A program made the translations under genes and the position numbers. Under the pieces are notes generated by a model. It made no database searches. It was not told where the DNA came from and worked only from the letters and a program-made list of their open reading frames with translations. From Sipunculus nudus (taxonomy: Eukaryota > Annelida > Sipuncula > Golfingiida > Sipunculidae), in assembly GCA_026874595.1 (NCBI GenBank), contig CM049314.1, forward strand, positions 26,919,729 through 26,983,728: a stretch of 64,000 nucleotides of DNA, read 5' to 3'. This document shows, piece by piece, positions 12,076 through 24,500 of the stretch (the first letter of the stretch is position 1; each line of letters starts with the position of its first letter).

Positions 12076-12584
12076 CTGTAAAATGCAAAGTTCAACATGC
12101 GACCTGAACGTCTCAATTATATTACCACGAGGATTACATTTAAACGATGATATTTTGCGAGTTATGAACGCTGATGCGCATTTTCGCCATACAGATATCA
12201 ACATGTTACTAACAAATCAAATGTTTGGACTTTCCAGTTATTGTTAAAATTTTGAAGAAATATGAATATTATAGTCCGCCAAACGTGAACCAAAACCCAG
12301 TGAAGTATTATTTTTTTCTCAATGTGGGAGGGGGAAACACCACCCCATTACCAACCCCCGTGCACCAGTAATTATTTTTTTCCCGAATGAACATAGCTAA
12401 AGATTTTTTTCCTATAGGTGACATAAAAAAATCATAGGCTGATAAAATATAAAAAGTAATAGTAAATATATATATATGCATATATATACAAATTATATAT
12501 ATATATTAATATATATGGGTAAAATTATATATATATATAAATATATATATTTTGATCAAGCTAACATTTTGCAAGCAGAGTCGA

Positions 12585-12800
12585 GCCACGAAACTCGGCT
12601 TACTACTAAAGCCAACCGTGTTTTGTCAAAGCCAGCCGCATTTGTGTGGCTATCACGGTTCCGGGTTCTAGATCCGCAACATGCCTATATGAGAGTTGGG
12701 TTTAGTGTAGTCCTTCTGGTTACTTCCACCTCAAAAGGTTACGAAACACCACCAGCTGTGTCATGGAAAATGCCTGGAGTAAGTTATTATACAGGGGCGT
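12585..12800 (+). mobile_element. Degraded tRNA-derived SINE, second family
   Basis: Aligns by eye with 51199-51415: GGTTCCGGGTTCTAGATCC (decayed B box), ATGAGAGTT, TCTGGTTACTTCCACCTC, CATGGAAAATGCCT and a GTTATTATA end occur in the same order. Confidence 0.55.
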
Positions 12801-13061
12801 CAATACAGACTTACACAATAGACAATATACACTTATTAGAAGGGGGATGATTAATGTATAATAACCCCAAAGCAATCAAGAGAATAATATTTATACATTG
12901 AACATAAAAATTATTGATAATTAGAATCGCATATTTTGGTTCCTCTGAAGAGCTTACTATGAATAATTTTATTTATATATTTAAACTTAGTTTAGAATAA
13001 ACTTTTACTTAGTTTAGAATTAAACTATAATATTTACACATTTGGAAATGTGTCACACACA

Positions 13062-13067
<6 letters not shown>

Positions 13068-13103
<36 letters not shown>
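13068..13103. repeat. (TA)n microsatellite
   Basis: Uninterrupted TA tract. Confidence 0.95.
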
Positions 13104-13106
<3 letters not shown>

Positions 13107-13285
13107 TGTGTTTATGTCTATAAAATGAGTATTCCCCCAAACCATAAAGATCAAATCACGCCACTACTATAATAACAATATGTACAATAAATCTCAACTG
13201 AATGCAGTTCAACACCTGACAGAGAACAGCAGATTAAGATAAGAATAAGTATAGTTTAAGAATGCTCGACTGGTTAATCATATAG

Positions 13286-13354
13286 GGACAGAACATGGAT
13301 ACACAGAAAAGTCCCAAAAGTAAATTGACTTTTCTGTGCATTCATGCTCTATCT
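13286..13354. other. Short hairpin of microRNA-precursor size
   Basis: Left arm GAACATGGATACACAGAAAA pairs with right arm TTTTCTGTGCATTCATGCTC around a loop of about 12 nt. The stem is about 27 bp with few mismatches, including an unbroken 11-bp run. Transcription is unknown and it may be a tiny MITE. Confidence 0.35.
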
Positions 13355-14115
13355 ATTTTTAAGAATGATGTCATTTTAAATCTCAATGTTGTATCTTCAA
13401 TAGCATATTTTTAATTTAAATATCCCAGTTTATTATCACTACATTTTTATAGAATAAATATGATATCCCTTGGAAATCCTACTAATATAACTTAGATTCA
13501 ACTAACACCATGCAGTTACGTAAACGCAGTCTCGAAAAGGTTTTCAAACTGCTCGTTTGGAATATGAATGTTTCAATTGTCCACTCTAGTTTGTTTGTCA
13601 CTATTAAAGAAAGGAAATACTGTCACTTGAAGTATAACCCGTTTTTCAAGCTGTTGTTGTTTGATGTCGTGTGACACTATATTTTGTAAAAGCCGTTACA
13701 CGAACAAAATAATAATTTTCTATCAAACGATTTAAAAAGGTCCATGTGAACATATAATAATCATTATAGTTTGCCAGAAGTATCTAGTTCATTCTTGATG
13801 AAAGTCAGTTTTAATTTAAAATTTTTTTTGTAGTTTCTATGAAACTCAGTTATTAACTTATTCTGTGCCTGTGACCTTTAAATGGCTTCATACAGTGATT
13901 AGTTCTCCGCTTATATTTAAAGTTTGATTTTACACCCGTGTCCTTTTTGATAAGAGGATGCATGGGGTTCCATGTTTATATGTGGGATGTTTATCAAATA
14001 TATATGTGTGTGTGTGTGGTGCACACGTCTCACAAAATTATGACCACAATCTATTATACCATTTATAAATAATACATTCTATTAAAAAGAACTAATTGTT
14101 GATTACTTTCATACA

Positions 14116-14185
14116 GTGGCGGATCTAGGATTTTGTTTCACAGGGGGTCAAACAAATGTCACAACCCCCAGTACCCCCCCCCCGG
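14116..14185. repeat. G/C-run repeat fragment (same end as G-rich MITE)
   Basis: Begins CAGTGGCGGATCTAGGATTT and includes a run of C; only one terminus of the family is visible. Confidence 0.4.
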
Positions 14186-15069
14186 CATAACATTAGACAG
14201 GCCTACTACGATATTGGGTTTCCGTTGGTTTTCTTAATAGAAAGAATGGTTGAGGTTGTAGGGGATATGGTTAGGAAGAGGATCTATGTCATATTATTTA
14301 ATTCAAAGGGATGTTTGAAAGTTGCAAGGTAGCCGAAATAAATGAGGAAAGCTAGTGGGAGGGGGTCGGGGGTGGCATTGTTCCACCTCTGGATCCATCT
14401 ATGTAATATAATAATCTATGCATATAATGAAGTAAAATGTTTTCTCTTAAATGGCTTCAAATTAGGATGGAAATATAATAAATGTTTACCCTGCTCACAC
14501 AATGATTATACCCTCGTTCCGGATATCTATTGTTTTAACCGATGCTTTGCATAGCAAGATTATCCGGGTTCAAAACCAGGGCTGTTATCAGATCAATGAT
14601 CAATGCGTGGTAGCTCGCATCAGTCTGATGTTTGGCCCTGTGCTATTCCTGCATGGTGAGGAAAACCAGAAAATCTTGCTGAACAGAGGAGCGGTTAAAA
14701 CGAGCAGGAACTTGACTGACTGCAGTGTATAACGGCATGAAAAAAGTATTGTGAACATGGAGCTTATTCCGTTATATGCATTCTGTTGATGAAACAACGG
14801 ATATTTTACAAATCTCTTCGCTGTGCTTTAATGCTGAAGGAGCTAACTTCACAGCAACGGATCATCCGAGACACTAACATTTGTTGGAACCACACTATGC
14901 AGTTGATTCAAATTATATATCGTGGCCCTTCATAGATGTTATGTGTTTTCGACATATACTGCATAACAGCAAACGGCATGTAGGGTAACGTGTTTATTGT
15001 ACAATCTATCCATTGGCCTTTTTCTCAGAACTTGATGGTTATTCTAGCAAAACCAAGAAATAATGGTCT

Positions 15070-15440
15070 CAACTGAGGTAGGGTAAACGCAATAGCACGT
15101 GGGTTTGTTATGGGCATGACAGATTACATTCAAAGCAGAGACTGGGCCCTGATGTGATTGGCTCTTGCAAAGTGTGACGTCACAGGCAACATCTAGAAAC
15201 GACTTAAATCTAACAATAAATGTTGATTTTATTCTTCTTTGAAAATTTTGGGCTGACAGTGTCTGAAATACTAAGCTTTTGATGAGATCTAGAATGTTTA
15301 GTCCCAGGAGATTTCCTTGTGTGTCACGTTACTGCCTAGTTGACAGTGCTCATAGATGTGCCAATAGATTTTGAAAAAATCACACAACCTCATGTTTTAT
15401 TTGTGGGGAAAATAGATAGAAAAACATGTTTCGTCAAGGA
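15070..15440 (+). repeat. Interspersed repeat, copy 1 (inverted relative to 48.6-49.0 kb)
   Basis: Matches the reverse complement of 48597-48957 over most of its length, with blocks GGGTTTGTTATG, ACTGGGCCCTGATGTGA and GTGTGACGTCACAGGCAA. No ORF. Confidence 0.7.
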
Positions 15441-16815
15441 ACTGGGTTCATTGTATGTAAGATGTATATTTATATTTTTTTCATAGGCAATTGTGTTATA
15501 TAATTATATAATGGGACTTGGAATACGTTTGCTTGATCTAAAGTCCAAGGAGTTACCACTCGCACATTAAATACGGTCATAAACAAAGTGGATCGAAGGC
15601 TTCAATTCTAGGAGGACAAACACATTAGACCCGTTATATTTACGCAGCAAATTCGTTACGATCTCCCGGGTCTCACTTCCGGCTATCAAATCCAAATTGT
15701 GGCCGACACCGGGGTTTACTGGCTTCGTTTGATTTTACGAAAGTTACCAATATTTGTTATCTTAGCGCCCCACTGGGTACCCTGAGAGCCCCTTTCACCT
15801 TAATGTTCAATTTAGGTTGATCAAACAGGCGTGATTAAACAAGTGTCATTATACCTAACCCTGCTTACTTCCGAATATTGAATGACCTTTGAAGCTGACT
15901 AGAGTAATGTTTAGGAAGATTGTTACAAGTAAGACAAAAAGGATGGATGGCAGGTCAGACAGGGCGAGTGACTCAAACATGAATAAGGCTATGTTAATAG
16001 ATACACCCCTGCCCCTCTCTCTCAGGTCGGCAGACAAAATCAAGTAGTCCACTGTCAATGTCGCTCAGCTGAATATGAAAACATATATTTTTCTAAGACA
16101 GGTTTACCCAAACCTGTATGTATATGAAATCTGTCCAGACAATACGGTTACGATTTATGCCATGATGAAAACGTTGATAGCAAAGTAGAAAATTAAAACT
16201 TAAAACTTGCAGATGTAAGGTCAACGTCACCTAACTCTGGAGTTCAAAAGGACCTTACCTTACAGGGTAATAAGATTTCTAAGTTTAAATATCAATTTGT
16301 GTTCCGGCCATTAATGGGCCGACGATCAGACGGACAAAGGCCAATCGCTGTAATAGCTCAGAGGACGTTCAGTTTCAAGCGTATAACACACACTTATCCA
16401 TGTATGTATATACAATAGGCTTATCAGGGTGATACCATAATTTATTTGTTTTCTTGAACATGCACTGTGAAACCAATAATACACAACAATTATCCTGGAT
16501 TATCCTGTAAACTTACCCACCGATCCCCTGACTAAGCTAGCGCGTGCACGGTGGAGCACCAGTGTAACAGAAGACCTCACAAGCGAGGACATCATTCATG
16601 CCAACTGATCAACCCTGGGATCGGCCAGAAGACCCCATGCACACAGCTAGTCATAAACAGTGTCGATTATATACATTATATTTTTTAGAGTAACAGAATA
16701 GCACTGATATTCAAAACGTTACAATATATGCAGATAAATCGACCGTAATCTTAAGCCGATGAAGACACACATATCTTTAGGTTTAGATGCAGATATAAAT
16801 ACCAAACTTTTTCTG

Positions 16816-17030
16816 GGGCGGATCCAAGGTTTAGGAGAAGGAGGGGTCCAAACCAGGCGGATTTTTTTTATAAAGGTCACCAGCACGAGAAAAAAGGGGG
16901 ACCGGGGGGGGGGGTCCAGGCTGGGGGGGGGGGGGTGTCCAGGCTGCAAAATTGGTGGAAAGCCCATTAAAATGTTGCGGCGGTTGAAAAAGGGGGGGGG
17001 GGGGAGTCCGGAGCCCTTGGACCCACGTGT
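16816..17030. mobile_element. G-rich MITE-like element, copy 2
   Basis: Starts GGCGGATCCAAGGTTTAGG and contains four runs of at least eight G interleaved with GTCCAGGCTG words. Shares AAAATTGGTGGAAAGCCC/AAAATGTTGCGGCGG-type blocks with 28229-28432. The G runs could form quadruplexes. Confidence 0.6.
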
Positions 17031-17231
17031 GTATTGCATATCATCAGCTGTCGCAATAAAAAAAAAATATATATATTTATATCTATGCGTAGAATCCTAG
17101 CCTCTCTCCTGCTTAGATGAAGACAGATTTGAGTTCTAATTTGAGTTGCATATTCCAGATTCTCATAGTGAATCAGAGGGACATGTCACAACTGATCCTA
17201 TATTCCGCATGTGCGTTTCACGGCAAAATGG

Positions 17232-18483
17232 TCAAACTATCACTGAACGTTCACACAAAGTATGATACATATAATGACAAGCCCGGTCCCGCCATGGATT
17301 ACCAGCTCCTTTAACAAGCCGTGCACATTTAATACCAGGAGTATCAGGCTCAAAGGGGGCCCAAGCAGTATACGTCATCGGCAAACCGGAAGTGACCCAT
17401 TCCCACGCAGTGCCGTTATAATATGCGGAAGTCCATGCATCTATAAAAAAAGACACATCTGGTTAATTTAAGGTACGGCTTGATTGAAGGCAAAATGGCA
17501 AGTAATGTGGATCACCTTTATGTATTTTTATTCAAATGTTAAGCCGCCTATTCACAGGAATTAAAGCCAAAACACACTGGCGGCAGGCGTGCGGCACGCG
17601 GGCGGCCACGCGGCGAATTTCTGCGATCGCTCCCAGAGCGATTTTTGCCGCTTGCCGCCCGCGTGCCGCGAGCTGATTTCATGTGAATATATATTGTCTG
17701 TTGAAAATCAAGTAAAATACATTTGATTTACACCTTTTTTTATTGTATACTTGCATATATTGTAAAGTATATAAGTAAATAAAACATATATAACAGCTAT
17801 ATAAGTTAGACATTTGCAGGTTTATATATATATATTTTCTTTGATATATAAATTACAAGCATATACTGGTAGATATCCTTATAGAAACGTATTGTTTTAT
17901 ATGTAATAAATCATAATCATTGTCCACCGAGTGATATCTTTGCCATTTTATGAAATATACGCTATACAGGGGTATATTTCTTACACAAACATATAAAATA
18001 CCACAAAAAAAAATCTAAATTTTTCACAGCTATTCTTCAAAATTTGCCGTGTGCCGCCCGCGCCAGTCTGTTTTGAAAATGCCGCATGGACGCTTTCCGC
18101 CCGCTTGTTGCACACGTGCGGCCCGCGTCAGTGTGTTTTTGCCTTTATGGTATTGCTTTCTTAGATCTCCCAGTGTTCTTAGTCCCGCACAACCAGCCCT
18201 TGTACTTATTTGACCAAATAGTGTTCCTATTGTGTAAACTGCATTTGGTGAAACGGTTTCTTCGAACTAGTTTTTATCATTATTTTTATTGGTATTATTA
18301 TTATTATTATTATTTTCATGGTAATTATTGTTATTATCATTATATTATTACATATTATATAGTTATGATAAAAATATTAATATTCAATATCATATGTTGA
18401 CGATCGGGGTGTGAACGCTTGTGTTCCATTATTTATGGCAATTTAAAGCATATATATAGATATATAAAAAGGCAAAACGTTAG

Positions 18484-18548
<65 letters not shown>

Positions 18549-21500
18549 TATTTATTTAAATGTTCAGTTATACATTAACGCGTGCTTTCATGCATTTGCA
18601 AACTTCAGATGTGATCTTTCAACGGTTGATGCAGTTATGTAATTATGCGTTGACGCACTCAGCCATGGTCAGGAGGAAATGTACGGGGATCAGGAACACA
18701 ATACACTAAATCAATACAATTTCACAGTATAACAACAGTACAACAGCAAATCAATACAGGTATATAAATATAGTGTACAGTGCTGGGATACCCCCACTGT
18801 CACTGCGACAACAAGTCCTTTATGACGTACAACCCAGATGAACAGTTCACATAAATCAGTACACATCAGGGTTCACACATGGGCCTGCCCGGCTCGGCCA
18901 GGCGAGAAAGCCCCAGACTAGCATGACGCTGTGTTTACACGTGGACCGCACCCGGCCAGCTAGAACAAGGAACGCTGTAGTAAAGCAACGCAAGGGCTTG
19001 AGCAAAACACGAATCAGAATGTCAACAGCGCACAATAAAAGAGACATATGCAACAGCGTATATATCCTGCAGTCAATTTAAGTGCTAACTATCTGGATGT
19101 ATGCCTGTTTGTCAAGTATCTGCAATACTGTCTGTGTATTTAATTGGCTATCTGATTAAATTGTTAAAGCCTGTTTTCCTACCAACTTACCTAGCGGCCT
19201 AGTTATTTAAGTGTCCTGTTTATTTACGTATCTATCTGGCTGCCTGTCTGTCGTTGATAGATGTCAAGATGTCAAAATGATTCCTATCAACTTACCTTTG
19301 ACCAAGATCGCTGAAAGAAACGTCTGTAGGTGTGTTTGCTCCTCCGGTGACTCGACGCTGACTAGCCCCGCACCCTCCTGGACACAATCTTCTTTAGCAT
19401 CTGACCAGCTGACATTTTTAGTTAACAGCTTATAGCAAGAGGGATAGAACTGACCGTTGGATTTCGGTAAGCCGAAGGGCGAGCAGAAACTAAAAGCATT
19501 ACTGGATGCTGCAATATAAATTTTTATGCGAAAAGGTTATGCTGAAAAAAATAAATAAATTTAGAAAAGATAATAATTATTCAATGTATTATTAATGTAA
19601 ACAATGTGGTTGAAAACATAACAAACATCTCCCATAACAGGTGGAGCGCGATTTGTATCTGCCCAGTCTCACGGAACCTAATATCATCAGATCACGTATG
19701 AATGATGAACATAAATTTTGTAATGGAGATAAAAAAAAATCAGATTCTGTATCACTAGGCAGCGGTAAATGTATAGGGGAATTAATAAAGAAGTCAGTTT
19801 TTTTATAACAAATAATTATAATTTAATCTTAAATCAATCCAAACATTACAATACACTAAATCAATACAATTTCACAGTATAACAACAGTACAACAGCAAA
19901 TCAATACAGGTATAAATGAAGTGTACTGTACCTGGCTACAACCACTGTCACAGCGACAACAATTCCTTTAAAACGTACAAACCATATGAACAGTTCACAT
20001 AAATCTTCTCATAGAATAACAGTCCAGTACATTTACAAATTCAATACTTTGTAATCCAAAAATGAAGTTCTTGTTATAATTCCGAAAGCAAACTGAAGAC
20101 TATAAAATAAGAATTTAGAAAAAAATCTATAACTGCCGCACTTATCGGAAAAGGTCCAAAACTGGCTTTAATTGCTTCTGTGTCCGCTGGAATATTTCTC
20201 TTCTCTTCCCGGCTCTAAAACACAACCCCTTATTTATAACTTCTCACCTCCAGCCGAGAACTTTCCATTTCTGGAACAATTCAAAGAACCTAATAGTACA
20301 CACGTTACAGGAAACATCTAGAACAACGAATGCTGTGTTTCTACATATCAGGATTCACAAGTGGGCATGCCCGGCTCGGCCAGGAGAGAAAGCCCCAGAC
20401 AACATGAACGCTGTGTTTACACGTGGGCCGCTCCCGGCCAGCTAGAACAAGGAACGCTGTAGTATGGCAACGCCATGGCCTGAGCCAAACACGAATCAGA
20501 ATGTCAACAACGCACAAGAAAAGAGACATGTCAACAGCTCACAATGAAACAAACATCAGTAACACTCCCCCCCCCCTGTAAGAAAAAAAGAAAGTTTTCC
20601 CGGAAATCTTTCTTTTTGCGATCACAATCACTAACTCTTTAAAATGTCTCAAGAACATCTTATTTACAACATCACATAAACATGTCGTTTACAACATTTC
20701 ATAAACATATCGATAAGCAATCAGCAAGGACATTGTCTTTCCCTTTAATGTGTCTGATCTCAAGGTTGTTATCCTGTAAAAACAAACTCCACCTCAACAA
20801 TCTTTGATTTTTACACTTCAACTTGTTCATGAATGTGAGGGGATTGTGATCACTGAAGACAATGATTGGCTTGACTGATGAATGAACATAAACTTCAAAA
20901 TGTTGCAATGCCAAAATCAAAGCCAAACATTCCTTTTCAATAGTGGAGTAGTTTTTCTGGTTTGCATTAAACTTTCTTGAAAAATAACAAATTGGATGAT
21001 CTATGCCATTACTGCTTACTTGTAACAACACAGCACCAGCACCAGTATCACTAGCATCTAAAGCAAACTTAGTCAAAGGTTCAGCTACAGCAGCAAAATT
21101 TGGACAAAACTTCCTTTAATGTCCAACCATACCAAGAAAACGCATAAATTGCATTTTGTTTTCTGGTCTAGTAAATGCAGAAAAAGCACATATTTTAGCA
21201 TCAACTGGTTTTAATTGACCCTGCCCTACAATATGACACCAAAAATGGTACTTGTGCATGACAAACTCATATTTTACTTAGTTGATGGTCAGACGTGCTT
21301 CGCTGAGTTTTTCGAAGAAGTCACAAAGAATTTGCAGATGTTTCTCCCAGGTGTCGCTGTACACGATGAGGTCATCAATGCGTCGCAGCCTTGAATTTCT
21401 TTAACAACCATATGGATGAGCCGCTGGAACGTGGCTGGCGAGTTATTCATGCCAAACGGCATAACTTTATACTGGCATAGTCCTTGCGGCGTCACAAATG

Positions 21501-24500
21501 CGGACACTTCTTTCGCTCGTTCTGTCAGCGGTGCTTGCCAGAATCCTTTTAGCAAGTCAAACTTGGAGACATATCGGGAGCTACCGACTCTATCAATACA
21601 ATAATCGATCCTCGGAATCGGGAACGTTTCAGTCTTGGTGACAGAGTTCAGTTTTCGATAATGTGTGCACATACGGTAACTTCCATCAGGTTTTGGCACA
21701 AGAATACATGGTGAACTCAAGTTACTGGTACTAGGTTCAATAAAATCATTGTCCAGCAAATATTGAATCTCATCCTGTAGATACTTTTGCTTTTTTTCTG
21801 GATTCAGTCTATAAAGATGCTACTTGACTACGCTTTCCTCGTCAACATCAACGTCATTGCACAATATGTTAGTTCGCTTTGGAATGTCACTTAACAAATG
21901 TTCATAATTCCGCAGCAGGTTCTTGAGGTCTTGTTGTTTTGCGGTAAGTTGTGAGAGTTTGGGATCCAGGTTGTTAAGCACATCTGGTTTTGTTAGTGGT
22001 CCTGTTCCAGACTGAAAGTCTACATCACACTTACAATCAGTATCTACTTTAACTGGGTCAGGGTCAGTTTTTTCACAATTAACAGCAGTAATATTATGTA
22101 CAAGATCTGATGGCCTATTTCTGTCATAATATGGTTTCAACATGTTAACATGGCAGAGTTGTTTCTTCTTATGCCTATCTTGTGTTAACAGTATGTAATT
22201 TAAATCACTGACTTTCTTGTCAACAATGTAAGGACCTAAATACCTAGCTTGCAAAGGTCTGCCAGGGCCAGGTAGTAAGGCAAGGACCTATTCACCAGGC
22301 TCAAACTCCCTACTTATAGTGTGCTTGTCATACTTTGTTTTCATTTTACTTTGTGCAGATTTAGGATTTGACTTTGCAATCTCACAAGCATTGTGTAGTT
22401 CAGTGCGAAAGTCTGAGACATACTGCAATAAACTAAGAGAATCAGGATTTTCTTATAAGAGTTTATCTTTTAGCAGTTTTAATGGACCGCGAACAGAGTG
22501 TCCAAAAACTAGTTCAAACGGAATGAAACCCAAGGACTCTTAAAATGATTCTATGACAGCAAACAGCAACAGGTTGATTCGTTCCTCCCAGTCTTTCTAT
22601 GTGTCATAACAATAAGTCCTAATCATATTTTATAATGTCTGGTGAAAACGCTCGAGGGCGCCCTGACTTTAAGGATGGTATGGCGAAGAGCTGTACTGTT
22701 TTATACCTAGCTCAAGCATAACTTGCTGGAATAAGCCAGAAATTAAATTAGACCCTTAGTCAGACTGGACGGATTTTGGTGATCCGAAAGTTGTAGAAAG
22801 TTTTATTTATACCTAAATGGCCAGATAAAGGAGCCTCATGTGCCATGCTTAGAATTTCATTGCGATATATTTGGCATTACTATTAGATGTTTGATAGCCC
22901 ACTCAACATCAACGCATACATCAGGTGGTCACATAAGCACTCCATTTATAACATAGAAACAAACTTGGTTCTGTGACAGTTCATCTATCGAAACTGCCCT
23001 GGGAAACAAACGAGTCACTCGTGACTCCCAGAGTGTTATTATTTGGACCATTAATCTCATGTGTGTTTTTCTTGGCCATAGATCTAGTTACAGCACATGA
23101 AGGATACAAACCAGGAATTTCCTGACTTTCAGGATCAGTGTCCTTATCAAGTGACGGCTTTTCTGTCACTATTGGTACAGACTGTACTTTGTCATCTGCA
23201 ACATTATTGCCTAGTAGCAACTGAATTCCCTTAAAAGGTAAAGTAATTCTTATGCCCACAGTAATGTTCCCAGAAATCAAATCTGACTTTAAATGTATAC
23301 TGTGAAACGGAACTGAAGTGTGCTTGTCTGAAAACACACCATTAACAAGTGCATGTGCACGGGTAAAGGACCTATTAGAAAATGGCAAAGTGTTTGCTAA
23401 CAAGAGAGTTTGGCCTGAACCGTTGTCCCTCAAAATTCGAATAGGTTAAGAATCTGAAAATCACTTGAAAGTAATACAAAACCATCATGTATGAATGGCT
23501 CAATTAACTCCATTTCAGAGCCAGGAGAGGAATCTACAACCTCAATTTCATAAAACAAAGAACTGACACTGATAGTGTCAGTCATAATCTCTTTTTCAGA
23601 GACATTAAAGGAATCTACATCCTTTTTACCATCAAACTCCTCATTGGAGTAAACAGAGGAATTTTCCTCAGCACAAACAAACTTCTGTTTGTCATAAGAG
23701 GACCTGGCCTCATTTGAAATACTCTCCTAAGTGTCTTAAAAGGACTTAGCCTTATTTAAAGGATACTCCTCGCCGGAGTCTTGAAAGGACCTAGCCTTAT
23801 TAAGTTCCTGGCAGGGATCAACTGAGGTTTTTACCCCGCGAGTTACGGATTCCTCTTTAGATTCAGACGGCACGTTGGTCTCATCAATCTCTTTTTTAAA
23901 GGAGTTGTTCCCCATTATTTACATGAAAAGAGTTTGTCTCTTGTACTATACTTTGCATAGATTTTGAAACAAAACCAGAAGGTTTACCCTTTGGTTTATT
24001 TGCAAGTTTACAGAAGTCAGATCTAGATGATCTTCCTTTCTGCAGTAATTACAGATTTTCTTCGAAAAGTACTGGCCTTGGTTGGATTCAGACACAGTGG
24101 ACGTGGACTGAGGTGTAGCAATGGACTTTGCTGAACTATCAGGACTACTAGTACTGCGTGACTGCGCTTTAAACTTCTTTTGACGATACTGATTTACATT
24201 CTTGTTTGTGAATGACTGGTTTGATTGCTAGTAAAGGACAATTGGTGTGTTAATGAATAATCATAAGCTAATTGAGCAGCAATGTCAAGTGTTTCAGGAC
24301 TTTTCTCATCCAGAAACGTTTTAACAACTGCGTTAATGCAGCGCTAAAATTCTTGAAACAAGATCAACTGGCCTAAATTGTCATAATCTTTTATTACATT
24401 TTTAGAACTACACCAGCGCTGTTGGTCTGTTGTTTGGCTTTTTCCAATTTCTGTATTCCTGGCGGTAAGCCTCCGGAACTAACTCATAACCTTGTAGGAT

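Larger units (their letters stand above)
12850..17231. other. Gene-free stretch downstream of lectin A
   Basis: No convincing exon on either strand. It holds the hairpin at 13.3 kb, the interspersed repeat at 15.1 kb and a G-rich MITE at 16.8 kb. Parts of 14750-16450 match, in order, segments of 33540-34760 downstream of lectin B, so the region belongs to the lectin A/B segmental duplication. Confidence 0.5.

Noticed and set aside
21416-21604. Plus-strand ORF inside the LTR element
   Set aside because: Antisense shadow of the RT domain.
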